This document shows positions 1-6,299 of a stretch of 6,299 nt of DNA, piece after piece. The notes under the pieces were generated by a model. It saw nothing but the letters and a program-made list of their open reading frames with translations, did not search any database and was not told the origin of the DNA. Each line of letters opens with the position of its first letter. Position 1 is the first letter of the stretch. A program made the position numbers and the translations under genes. Origin of the DNA: UBA1038 sp964481445 (GTDB lineage: Bacteria; Bacillota; Clostridia; Christensenellales; Aristaeellaceae); assembly GCA_964481445.1 (NCBI GenBank), contig CAYZTQ010000102.1, positions 1-6,299 of the forward strand, written 5' to 3'.

Positions 1-19
1 AACCAGGCAGAAGCAATGC

Positions 20-48
20 TTGACACGGGCTGCGCGCCTGCATATAAT
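20..48 (+). promoter_or_regulatory. Housekeeping (sigma70/SigA-type) promoter of tRNA-Trp
   Basis: A TTGACA -35 box lies at 20-25 and a TATAAT -10 box at 43-48, separated by exactly 17 nt; both hexamers match the consensus perfectly. Transcription would start near 55-56, leaving a leader of only about 8 nt before the mature tRNA 5' end at 64, which RNase P would remove. The spacer and the region after the -10 box show no obvious operator. A full-consensus promoter is typical of strongly expressed stable RNA genes. The boxes are read directly from the sequence; the start site is inferred from usual spacing. Confidence 0.9.
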
Positions 49-63
49 ACCTATGTTGCCTAT

Positions 64-137
64 AGGGGCATGGTGTAATGGTAACACGTGGGTCTCCAAA
101 ACCTTTGTTGAGGGTTCGAGTCCTTCTGCCCCTGCCA
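64..137 (+). tRNA. tRNA-Trp (anticodon CCA)
   Basis: The 74-nt sequence folds as a cloverleaf. The acceptor stem is AGGGGCA (64-70) with TGCCCCT (127-133), followed by discriminator G134 and an encoded CCA (135-137). The D stem is GTGT (73-76) with ACAC (84-87), closing a loop that contains the GG pair. The anticodon loop CTCCAAA (94-100) has anticodon CCA at 96-98, decoding UGG (Trp). The T arm is GAGGG / TTCGAGT / CCTTC (110-126). Discriminator G and the A1-U72 pair fit bacterial tRNA-Trp. The anticodon stem is weak: 89-93 TGGGT against 101-105 ACCTT gives a U-U mismatch at the outermost pair and a G-U next to it, leaving three Watson-Crick pairs. The gene stands alone, with its own promoter upstream and a terminator hairpin immediately downstream. 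Confidence 0.95.
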
Positions 138-176
138 AATACTCTTTGAAAGCTTTGGCTTTCGAGGGGTATTTTT
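137..176 (+). terminator. Rho-independent terminator of tRNA-Trp
   Basis: The arm 137-153 pairs with 158-174 in a 17-bp stem around a TTTG loop (154-157), and the run T172-T176 follows or overlaps the end of the stem. Three of the pairs (143-168, 145-166, 147-164) are G-U wobbles when the + strand is transcribed. In a - strand transcript the same positions would be A-C mismatches, so the hairpin is much better formed in the tRNA direction. The 5' arm begins at the last base of the encoded CCA, so the terminator abuts the mature tRNA with no spacer. Confidence 0.85.
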
Positions 177-189
177 CATTAATGGGATT

Positions 190-226
190 AGCAAAAGCAG
201 AGCAGGCCATCCGCTCTGCTTTTGCT
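190..226. terminator. Perfect inverted repeat between convergent genes; likely purL-operon terminator, possibly bidirectional
   Basis: AGCAAAAGCAGAGC (190-203) is perfectly repeated in inverse at 213-226 around a 9-nt loop, giving a 14-bp stem. It lies 11 nt past the purL stop codon (238-240) in the direction of purL transcription, where a terminator is expected. Neither side has a long T run beyond the stem, but the outer part of the stem is A/T rich. Read as a shorter GCAGAGC/GCTCTGC stem, it is followed by TTTTGCT on either strand, which is a usable if weak U tract. The perfect symmetry allows function in both directions. Assignment as a terminator is inference from position and structure. 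Confidence 0.65.
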
Positions 227-237
227 TATATATATTC

Positions 238-3200
238 TTATTTAAAGTATCGAACTGCGGAAATAAACATCGGGTCTTCTTCATTGCGCGGCACGTTGCG
301 GTACAGTCCTTTCAGCGCGCGCTCCGCGTGGCCCATGCGGCCCATGACGCGGCCATCCGGCGAAGTCAGGCTTTCTACCGCATAGACGGAGCTGTTGGGG
401 TTGTAGAGGATATCCATGCTGGGATTGCCCGCTTCATCCACATACTGGGTAGCGATCTGCCCGTTTTCCGCAAGCTGCTTTAGCAGGGCTTCGTTGCAAA
501 GAAGTCGGCCCTCTCCATGCGAGACAGGCAGCGTTTGAACCTCGTCCAGTTTGCTTTCGCTGAACCAGGGGGAGAGGGTGGACGCAATGCGCACCCGTAC
601 CAGGCGCGACTGATGGCGCCCAATCAGGTTGTGCGCCAGCGTGGGGCTGTTCTCATCGGGCTCCTGAATGCGGCCGAAGGGGACAAGCCCCAGCTTGATC
701 AGCGCCTGGAAGCCGTTGCAGATACCGCCCAGCAGGCCGTCACGATGCTCAAGCAAATCCTCCAGCGCGTCGCGCACGGGGGCGGAACGGAGGAAAGAGG
801 TAATCAGCTTTGCGGATCCGTCTGGCTCGTCGCCGCCGGAGAAACCGCCGGGGATCAATACAATCTGCGCCTTGCGCATGGCTGCGGCCACCGCATCTAC
901 CGAATCGCGCACATGCTGAGGCGTCAGATTGCGGATCAGCACCACCTCCGGCACTGCCCCTGCGCGCTCAAAGGCTCTTGCCGTATCCAGCTCGCAGTTC
1001 GTGCCGGGAAAGGCGGGAATCAGCACGCGGGGCTTCGCGATGCCCGGCCCCTTGCGCGGAGAGAACGCTTTGCTGATGGTGGGCACACTGACATGCTCTG
1101 CCTCAGCCCGGGTCGGGAAAACGGATTCCAGCACCGCGTTGTAGGGATGAAGGAAGGCGTCCGCGGACAGCTCGCTCTTGCCGTAGCGAAGCGTGGGCTT
1201 TTCGATGGTCTTGCCCAGCGTTATGCCGAGCGAAGTATCTGCAGGAACCTCCAGGATCAGGGAGCCGTCCGCGCTGCCAAACAGCTCCTTCAGCGGGATA
1301 TCATCCGAAATTTCCGCGCCGAAGCCGTTGCCCAGCGTCATCAGCATCAGCGCATAGGCCGCGCCGCCCATTCGAGGCGTGGACGCGGCATAGACCTGTC
1401 CCTTTTGCTGAAGGGATTTTGCGGTGCTGAAAACCTCTTTGAGGGATTGGGCTGTAGGCAGCCCATCAGTCCCGGTTTCGGGCCGCAGCCAGATGAGACG
1501 GTGGCCCGCTCCTTTCAATTCCGGCGACAACACATCCTTTTCGCTGCCTGAGTTGACCGCGAAGGAAACCAGCGTGGGCGGGACATCCAGATCGCGGAAG
1601 GAACCGCTCATGGAATCCTTGCCGCCAATGGCGGCGACGGACAGTTCCATCTGAGCGCGCAACGCGCCGAGCAGGGCAGCCAGCGGCAACCCCCAGCGGG
1701 CCGCGTCCTGACCGGGTCTGGGGAAGTACTCCTGATGCGTCAGGTAAGCGCGGCTTGGGTCGCCGCCCGCGGCCGCGAGCGCGGCCAGCGCCTCCACCAC
1801 CGCCATATACCCGCCGCGGTAGGGGGAAACCTGAGATACATAGGGATCGTAGCCGAAGGCCATCAACGAACAGGTTTCCGTGCCGCCCGGTACCGGCAGG
1901 CGGTGCGCCATGGCCATGGGCGGTGTCAGTTGATGAATGCCGCCAAAGGGCATCAGCAGGGTGCCCGCGCCGATGGTGCTGTCAAAGCGCTCGCAAAGGC
2001 CGCGCTGGCTGCTGCCGTTGAGGCTTTTGGCAAAATGCAAAAGCTGTTCGCTGAAATCGCTCACCTCAGGCAAAAGAGGCGCCTGCTGCCTGACAACGTG
2101 CGCGTCAGTCTGCTTTGCGGCGCCGTTGGTATCGAGAAATGCGCGGGGGATGGAGACGATGGTTTCGTCTCGCCAGCGCATGGTCAGCGTATCGTCATCG
2201 GTCACAGCGGCCACAATGGTCGCTTCCAGATTCTCGGCGTCCGCAAGAGTGATGAGCGCCTCCGCGTCTTCTTTTGCGGTCACAACGGCCATGCGCTCCT
2301 GCGATTCGCTGATGGCGATCTCCGTGCCGCCAAGACCGGCGTATTTGAGAGGAACCCTGTCAAGATCAATATCAAGGCCCGGGGCCAGCTCACCGATGGC
2401 GACGGATACGCCGCCGGCCCCGAAATCGTTGCAGCGCTTAATCAGTCGGGTTGCCTGAGGGTTCAAAAACAGGCGCTGCAGCTTGCGCTCCTCCGGCGCG
2501 TTGCCCTTTTGCACCTGCGCCGCGCATTCCGTGACCGAGGCTTCCGTATGGGCCTGAGAACTGCCTGTCGCGCCGCCGATGCCGTCCCGCCCGGTGCGGC
2601 CGCCCAGCAGAATGACTACATCGCCCGCGGCAGGCCGCTCACGGCGCACATGGCTCTCGGGTGCTGCGCCGAGTACTGCGCCGATCTCCATGCGCTTGGC
2701 GGTAAAGCCCGGGTGATAGAATTCTTTCACCAATCCGGTCGCGAGGCCGATCTGATTGCCATAGCTGGAATAGCCCTGCGCCGCGCCGCGGGTGATGCTG
2801 CGCTGCGGCAGCTTGCTGGGCAGGGTGTCCTGAATAGGAACGGTTGGGTCGCCAGAACCCGTCACGCGCATTGCGGCATACACGTAGGCGCGCGCCGACA
2901 GCGGGTCGCGTATCGCGCCGCCGATGCAAGTAGCCGCTCCGCCGAAGGGCTCTATCTCGGTGGGGTGGTTATGGGTTTCGTTTTTGAAAAGCAGCAGCCA
3001 GTCTTCCGGCCCTCTGACTGTCTTCGCTTTGATGCGGATGGTGCAGGCGTTGTTTTCTTCACTGTCCACCAATTCGGGCAGCTTGCCCGCGGTTTTGAGC
3101 GCCCTGGCGGCCAGCGTGGCCACATCCATCAGGGTATAGGGCGTTCCGGGGCGCAGGCTGTCATGCAGCTTCCGGTACATCTCCCAGGTTTCCTGAACGG

Positions 3201-3921
3201 CGGGGTCGTCAAAACTGACGTTTTTCAGCTCGGTCAGGAAGGTGGTGTGGCGGCAGTGGTCGGACCAGTAGGTATCGATCACCTTCAGTTCGGCGAGCGT
3301 GGGGTCGCGATCCTGCTTGGCAAAAAAGTCCATGCAGAAGCGGATATCGTCTTCTTCCATTGCCAGCTGATGGACAGAACGCAGGCTCTCAATGCCCTGT
3401 GCGTCCAGCCTGCGAAAACCGTGCAGCACGGGAACGGGGGAGGGCTGGGGCTGGGCAATATCCAGCGTGGCAGGCAGATCAAGCGATGCAACCTGGCTTT
3501 CCACGGGATTGAGCACATAGGCTTTCGCTGTTTCCACATCCTTCGCGGTCAGATTTCCCCTTAATGAATAGACCCTTGCGGTGCGCACGAGGGGACGCTG
3601 CTGCTGGGTGAGCAGCTGGATGCACTGGGCGGCGGAGTCCGCCCGCTGGTCATACTGCCCGGGCAGATATTCCAGCGCGAAGCAGTGTTTGAGGGCTTCC
3701 TGCGGCAGCTCATCCAGCGCGTCGTCAATCTGCGGCTGCGAGAAAATCAGCGATACCGCCAGACGGAAGGTCTCTTCATCCAGCCCCTCCACATCGTAGC
3801 GGTTATAGATGACCAGATCATCAAGCCCGTCAAGACCGAGCGATTCGCGAAGCTCTTTTTTCAGCTCCTCCGCTTCACCGCGCTGACCCGGTTTTCTGAC
3901 AACATAGATTCTGCGTACCAT
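238..3921 (-). CDS. purL: Phosphoribosylformylglycinamidine (FGAM) synthase, single-chain form with fused glutaminase domain
   Basis: Cytoplasmic enzyme of de novo purine synthesis that converts formylglycinamide ribonucleotide, glutamine and ATP to FGAM, glutamate, ADP and phosphate. The 1227-residue product is full length for the long single-chain clostridial/streptococcal type. The N-terminal part (about 1-150) takes the place of PurS. The synthetase core carries TYWSDHCRHTTF (217-228), KNETHNHPTEIEPFGG (313-328), GGRTGRDGIGGATGSS (440-455) and CNDFGAGGVSVAIGE (497-511). The second synthetase-like half includes DSTIGAG (647-653) and AIGGKDSM (764-771). A class I glutaminase domain starts near 963 (KPRVLIPAFPGTNCE), with the nucleophile Cys1068 in GICNGFQ, the SHGEGR motif (1134-1139), and His1198/Glu1200 in GHAER completing the triad. 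ATG 3919-3921 is chosen because the family N-terminus (RRIYVVRKPG) begins there and GGGGAGG sits 5 nt upstream. It is the last gene of the cluster, 12 nt after purD, and ends in TAA. No frameshift or missing catalytic motif is seen. Confidence 0.97.
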   Translation of the reverse strand: MVRRIYVVRKPGQRGEAEELKKELRESLGLDGLDDLVIYNRYDVEGLDEETFRLAVSLIFSQPQIDDALDELPQEALKHCFALEYLPGQYDQRADSAAQCIQLLTQQQRPLVRTARVYSLRGNLTAKDVETAKAYVLNPVESQVASLDLPATLDIAQPQPSPVPVLHGFRRLDAQGIESLRSVHQLAMEEDDIRFCMDFFAKQDRDPTLAELKVIDTYWSDHCRHTTFLTELKNVSFDDPAVQETWEMYRKLHDSLRPGTPYTLMDVATLAARALKTAGKLPELVDSEENNACTIRIKAKTVRGPEDWLLLFKNETHNHPTEIEPFGGAATCIGGAIRDPLSARAYVYAAMRVTGSGDPTVPIQDTLPSKLPQRSITRGAAQGYSSYGNQIGLATGLVKEFYHPGFTAKRMEIGAVLGAAPESHVRRERPAAGDVVILLGGRTGRDGIGGATGSSQAHTEASVTECAAQVQKGNAPEERKLQRLFLNPQATRLIKRCNDFGAGGVSVAIGELAPGLDIDLDRVPLKYAGLGGTEIAISESQERMAVVTAKEDAEALITLADAENLEATIVAAVTDDDTLTMRWRDETIVSIPRAFLDTNGAAKQTDAHVVRQQAPLLPEVSDFSEQLLHFAKSLNGSSQRGLCERFDSTIGAGTLLMPFGGIHQLTPPMAMAHRLPVPGGTETCSLMAFGYDPYVSQVSPYRGGYMAVVEALAALAAAGGDPSRAYLTHQEYFPRPGQDAARWGLPLAALLGALRAQMELSVAAIGGKDSMSGSFRDLDVPPTLVSFAVNSGSEKDVLSPELKGAGHRLIWLRPETGTDGLPTAQSLKEVFSTAKSLQQKGQVYAASTPRMGGAAYALMLMTLGNGFGAEISDDIPLKELFGSADGSLILEVPADTSLGITLGKTIEKPTLRYGKSELSADAFLHPYNAVLESVFPTRAEAEHVSVPTISKAFSPRKGPGIAKPRVLIPAFPGTNCELDTARAFERAGAVPEVVLIRNLTPQHVRDSVDAVAAAMRKAQIVLIPGGFSGGDEPDGSAKLITSFLRSAPVRDALEDLLEHRDGLLGGICNGFQALIKLGLVPFGRIQEPDENSPTLAHNLIGRHQSRLVRVRIASTLSPWFSESKLDEVQTLPVSHGEGRLLCNEALLKQLAENGQIATQYVDEAGNPSMDILYNPNSSVYAVESLTSPDGRVMGRMGHAERALKGLYRNVPRNEEDPMFISAVRYFK

Positions 3922-3926
3922 GTAGG

Positions 3927-3933
3927 CCTCCCC
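3927..3933 (-). promoter_or_regulatory. Shine-Dalgarno site of purL
   Basis: Read on the - strand, GGGGAGG lies 5 nt before the purL ATG and directly follows the purD TAA stop (3934-3936). It fixes the purL start. The contact between stop codon and ribosome-binding site suggests that ribosomes finishing purD reinitiate on purL. Confidence 0.85.
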
Positions 3934-5181
3934 TTAGTGCTTGAGCGCGCGATACCCGATGTCGCCGCGCATAAATCTGTTTTCAAAATGTATGCCGCGG
4001 GCTGTGCGGTAGGCGGCGTCCAGCGCTGCCTCCAGCGTTTCGCCCCGGCCGCAGCCCGCCGCTACCCGACCGCCGCTGGTTACCAGACGGCCTTCCTTCA
4101 TGGCGACGCCGGCGTAGCAGATGTAGCCGCCCTCGTCGGTGATGGGGAAGCCTTTTTCAAATACGCCGGGATAGCCTTCGCTGGCGACGACCACGCACGC
4201 GGCGCTGCCGGGCAGAAAAGAAAGGTCGCTTTCCTTCAGATCACCGCTGCGGCAGTGCAAAAAGGCGTCCAGCGGGCTGCTTGCAAATAGCTGCAGCACG
4301 GCCTGCGTCTCCGGGTCGCCGAAGCGCGCGTTGTATTCCAACACCTTAGGGCCATCCTCGGTCAGGATAAGCCCAAAGTAAAGGCAGCCCCGGAAGGGGC
4401 AGCCTTCCCTGACCATGGCGCGCAACGTGGGGAGAAAAATTTCCTGCCGGCAGCGCTTTGCGATCTCAGCTGTATAGAAGGGATTTGGCGCGACAGCGCC
4501 CATGCCGCCGGTATTGGGGCCGCGGTCGCCGTCGAATGCCCGCTTGTGATCCATGCTGGAGGGCAGCTCCAGCAGGCGCTCGCTATCGGTCAGCGTCAGC
4601 ACGGAGACCTCGGGGCCCTCCAGATATTCTTCGATCACAGCCTGGCTGCCAGAGGCGCCGAATACTCTGTCGCAGAAAACGGCCCGCAGCGCTTCCTCGG
4701 CCTTTGCATGATTTTCGGCAATAAACACTCCCTTGCCTTTGGCAAGGCCGTCCGCCTTGATCACGACGGGATAGCGCTGCCCGGCAAGCGCTTTCATGCC
4801 TTCATCAAAGCCTGATACAACCTGCCAGGCGGCTGTGGGAATACCGTATTTCTTCATTAGCTCTTTTGAGAACACTTTGCTGGATTCGATGCGCGCCGCC
4901 TGCTGCGTCGGGCCAAAGCATGCGATCCCGGCCTCTTCCAGCGTGTCTACCAGACCGCTTGCCAGCGGATCGTCCGGCGTAACGATGCAAAAGTCAATGT
5001 GATGGCTGCACGCGGCGTTCATCACCTCTGCGTGATTCATCGGGTCGCCCGGCAGGCAGACAGCTTCCGTCATGCCGGGGTTGCCGGGCAGGGCGTAGAT
5101 AATTTCGGCGCGGCTGTCTTTTGCCAGAGCCTTTATCAGCGCGTGCTCCCGTCCGCCGGAACCGATTACCAGTATGCGCAT
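3934..5181 (-). CDS. purD: Phosphoribosylamine--glycine ligase (GAR synthetase)
   Basis: Catalyses step 2 of de novo purine synthesis in the cytoplasm: phosphoribosylamine, glycine and ATP give glycinamide ribonucleotide, ADP and phosphate. The 415-residue protein is of normal length for PurD. The N-domain opens with the hallmark MRILVIGSGGREHA (1-14) and PGNPG (32-36). The ATP-grasp region shows PVVIKADGLAKGKGV (138-152), EEYLEGPEVSVL (184-195) and DHKRAFDGDRGPNTGGMGA (211-229). The metal/nucleotide-binding LEYNARFGDPETQ is at 281-293, followed by the C-terminal domain with SEGYPG (334-339). The usual PEAPL segment reads TPDDPLASGL (68-77); I recall this variant from clostridial PurD and do not take it as a defect. 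ATG 5179-5181 is supported by an AGGAG 5 nt upstream and by the conserved N-terminus starting at Met1. It lies 11 nt after purH and 12 nt before purL on the same strand, so it belongs to the same transcript. It ends in TAA. Confidence 0.97.
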   Translation of the reverse strand: MRILVIGSGGREHALIKALAKDSRAEIIYALPGNPGMTEAVCLPGDPMNHAEVMNAACSHHIDFCIVTPDDPLASGLVDTLEEAGIACFGPTQQAARIESSKVFSKELMKKYGIPTAAWQVVSGFDEGMKALAGQRYPVVIKADGLAKGKGVFIAENHAKAEEALRAVFCDRVFGASGSQAVIEEYLEGPEVSVLTLTDSERLLELPSSMDHKRAFDGDRGPNTGGMGAVAPNPFYTAEIAKRCRQEIFLPTLRAMVREGCPFRGCLYFGLILTEDGPKVLEYNARFGDPETQAVLQLFASSPLDAFLHCRSGDLKESDLSFLPGSAACVVVASEGYPGVFEKGFPITDEGGYICYAGVAMKEGRLVTSGGRVAAGCGRGETLEAALDAAYRTARGIHFENRFMRGDIGYRALKH

Positions 5182-5186
5182 GGCTT

Positions 5187-5191
5187 CTCCT
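5187..5191 (-). promoter_or_regulatory. Shine-Dalgarno site of purD
   Basis: On the - strand the sequence TGAGAGGAG begins with the purH TGA stop (5193-5195) and runs into AGGAG at 5191-5187, 5 nt before the purD ATG. It supports the start chosen for purD and, as for purL, places the ribosome-binding site against the previous stop, favouring translational coupling. Confidence 0.85.
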
Positions 5192-5192
5192 C

Positions 5193-6299
5193 TCAGTGGT
5201 GGAACAGACGCAGGCCGGTCATGGCCATCACAATGCCCAGCTTGTCGCAGGTATCGACCACCTGCTGGTCGCGGACGGAACCGCCCGGCTGCGCCACATA
5301 GGAAACGCCGGACTTCGCGGCGCGCAGAATGCTGTCGTCAAAGGGAAAGAAAGCGTCGGAGCCAAGGGAAACACCTGAGAGGCTGTTTAAGTAGGCGCGT
5401 TTTTCTTCGGCGGAAAGTATGCGCGGAGGGGCGGTAAACAGGCGCTGCCAGCCGCCGTTTGCAAGCTCTTCCTCAGCGCGGTTTGAGAGCACCAGCTCGA
5501 CCGCGTTGTCGCGTTCTGGGCGGCTGAGGGTATCAAGGAAGGGCAGAGAAAGCACTGCTTCATGCTGCCGAAGCTGCCACAGGTCGGCTTTGTCTGCGGC
5601 CAGACGCGTGCAGTGCACACGGCTTTGCTGACCCGCGCCTACGCCGATGACCTGGCCATCCCGCGCAAAGCAGACAGAGTTTGACTGCGTATATTTCAAT
5701 GTGATCAAAGAAACCAGCAGATCCCGCCGGGCGTCTTCCGGCAGGCTTTTACACTGCGTAGGGATGCTCGAAAGCCAGCTTTCATCGATCAGGGCGTCGT
5801 TGCGCCGCTGCTCCATGATCAAACCGAATACCTGCCGCCGCTCCGTCTCATCCGGAATATAACCGGCGTCCATCTGCAAAATGGTATATCCGCCTTTGCG
5901 CTTCCCTCTGAGAATCTGAAACGCGGCTTCGCTGTAGGCGGGGGCGATCACGCCGTCGGAAACTTCGCGGCTGATGACCTTCGCTGTGGTTTCGTCCACC
6001 GTATCGCTCAGGGCGATCCAGTCGCCAAAGCTGCTCAGGCGGTCCGCGCCGCGGGCTCTGGCATAGGCGCAGGCCAGGGGAGAAGCATTGAGGCCGTCGA
6101 TATCATCGACAAAATAGGCCTTCTGCAGCGCCTTGCTCAGGGAAAGTCCCACGGCCGCTCCCGCCGGGCTGACATGCTTAAACGAGGCGGCGGTCGGAAG
6201 ACCTGTGGCTTTTTTCAATTCGCTGACCAGCTGCCAGGAGTTCAGCGCGTCCAGCAGATTGATATACCCGGGCTGCCCGTTCAGCACCTGTATCGGCAG
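5193..6299 (-). CDS. purH: Phosphoribosylaminoimidazolecarboxamide (AICAR) formyltransferase, 5' end beyond window
   Basis: Transfers the formyl group of 10-formyl-tetrahydrofolate to AICAR, giving FAICAR, the penultimate step to IMP. The 368 visible residues are the AICARFT domain through its natural C-terminus (LRLFHH, TGA stop). Counting from the first visible codon, the catalytic Lys-His pair is K41-H42 in ASFKHVSPAGAAVG, followed by AYARARGADRLSSFGD (78-93), REVSDGVIAP (111-120), KYTQSNSVC (202-210), GAGQQSRVHCTRLA (221-234) and SDAFFPF (314-320). No start codon is claimed: the GTG at 6285-6287 lies inside the conserved LPIQVLNGQPGYIN segment and is read as Val, and the frame stays open to the window edge. 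The sequence resembles the formyltransferase half of vertebrate ATIC more than E. coli PurH, as recalled for clostridial enzymes. In stand-alone AICARFTs of about 390 residues only some 25 residues would be missing. A fused IMP cyclohydrolase domain upstream cannot be excluded. It is the first visible gene of the purH-purD-purL run. Confidence 0.93.
   Translation of the reverse strand: MPIQVLNGQPGYINLLDALNSWQLVSELKKATGLPTAASFKHVSPAGAAVGLSLSKALQKAYFVDDIDGLNASPLACAYARARGADRLSSFGDWIALSDTVDETTAKVISREVSDGVIAPAYSEAAFQILRGKRKGGYTILQMDAGYIPDETERRQVFGLIMEQRRNDALIDESWLSSIPTQCKSLPEDARRDLLVSLITLKYTQSNSVCFARDGQVIGVGAGQQSRVHCTRLAADKADLWQLRQHEAVLSLPFLDTLSRPERDNAVELVLSNRAEEELANGGWQRLFTAPPRILSAEEKRAYLNSLSGVSLGSDAFFPFDDSILRAAKSGVSYVAQPGGSVRDQQVVDTCDKLGIVMAMTGLRLFHH

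Noticed and set aside
190..226. The perfect inverted repeat as a mobile-element end, attachment site or MITE
   Set aside because: There is one copy only, no flanking target duplication and no integrase or transposase nearby. Its position between convergent gene ends is explained by termination. tRNA genes can be integration sites, but no repeat of the tRNA 3' end is seen in the window.
60..284. A 74-codon - strand frame across the tRNA and intergenic region
   Set aside because: It overlaps the tRNA and hairpins, shifts out of frame into purL, and shows no ribosome-binding site or family resemblance.
20..385. A 121-codon + strand frame starting in the promoter and running through the tRNA
   Set aside because: It overlaps the promoter, tRNA-Trp, both terminator hairpins and the 3' end of purL, so it cannot be a real gene.
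517..1551. A 344-codon open frame on the + strand, antisense to the 3' half of purL
   Set aside because: Same reasoning: it shadows purL, shows no recognisable motif, and its boundaries do not fit an independent gene.
1735..3564. A 609-codon open frame on the + strand, antisense to purL
   Set aside because: It lies wholly inside purL, which has every expected family motif. The product is Arg/Ala/Gly/His-rich low-information sequence without recognisable domains. Long antisense frames are common opposite GC-rich genes.
3685..4290. A 201-codon + strand frame spanning the purL-purD junction
   Set aside because: It crosses the start of purL and the end of purD antisense, and has no recognisable domain. 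The real junction is explained by the - strand stop, Shine-Dalgarno and start.
6285..6287. GTG as the start codon of purH
   Set aside because: It falls within the conserved LPIQVLNG segment of the AICARFT domain, and the frame is open up to the window edge, so the gene is truncated by the window.

Overview
The window is an ordinary housekeeping region: a single tRNA gene on the + strand converging on the 3' end of a de novo purine biosynthesis gene cluster on the - strand. No mobile element, CRISPR array, phage gene or defence system is visible, and I found no credible novel system.

Layout. Positions 1-63 hold a near-ideal housekeeping promoter (TTGACA, 17-nt spacer, TATAAT). Positions 64-137 are a tRNA-Trp (anticodon CCA, encoded 3' CCA). 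The 138-237 intergenic stretch is filled by two hairpins: one directed rightward that ends the tRNA transcript, and a perfect 14-bp inverted repeat that probably ends the purine operon from the other side. From 238 to the right edge the - strand carries three tightly packed genes. In transcription order these are the AICAR formyltransferase portion of purH (5' end cut by the window edge), purD (GAR synthetase), and purL (single-chain FGAM synthase with a fused glutaminase domain). Gaps are 11 and 12 nt, and each downstream gene has a Shine-Dalgarno directly against the preceding stop codon, so the three are almost certainly co-transcribed and probably translationally coupled. There is no gene-free stretch over 300 bases.

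How the genes work together. PurD makes glycinamide ribonucleotide from phosphoribosylamine and glycine (step 2 of the pathway). PurL converts formyl-GAR to FGAM using glutamine (step 4). PurH/AICARFT transfers formyl from 10-formyl-THF to AICAR (step 9). The other steps, the operon promoter and any purine-responsive leader must lie beyond the right edge or elsewhere in the genome.

Organism. The purine-rich Shine-Dalgarno sequences (GGGGAGG, AGGAG), the encoded CCA, the B. subtilis-like tRNA-Trp body, the long single-chain PurL of the clostridial/streptococcal type and the AICARFT of a type I associate with Clostridia suggest a GC-rich member of Clostridia (Oscillospiraceae/Christensenellaceae-like gut lineages). 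This is inference from recalled family patterns, not from a search; the GC-rich coding sequence is judged by eye.
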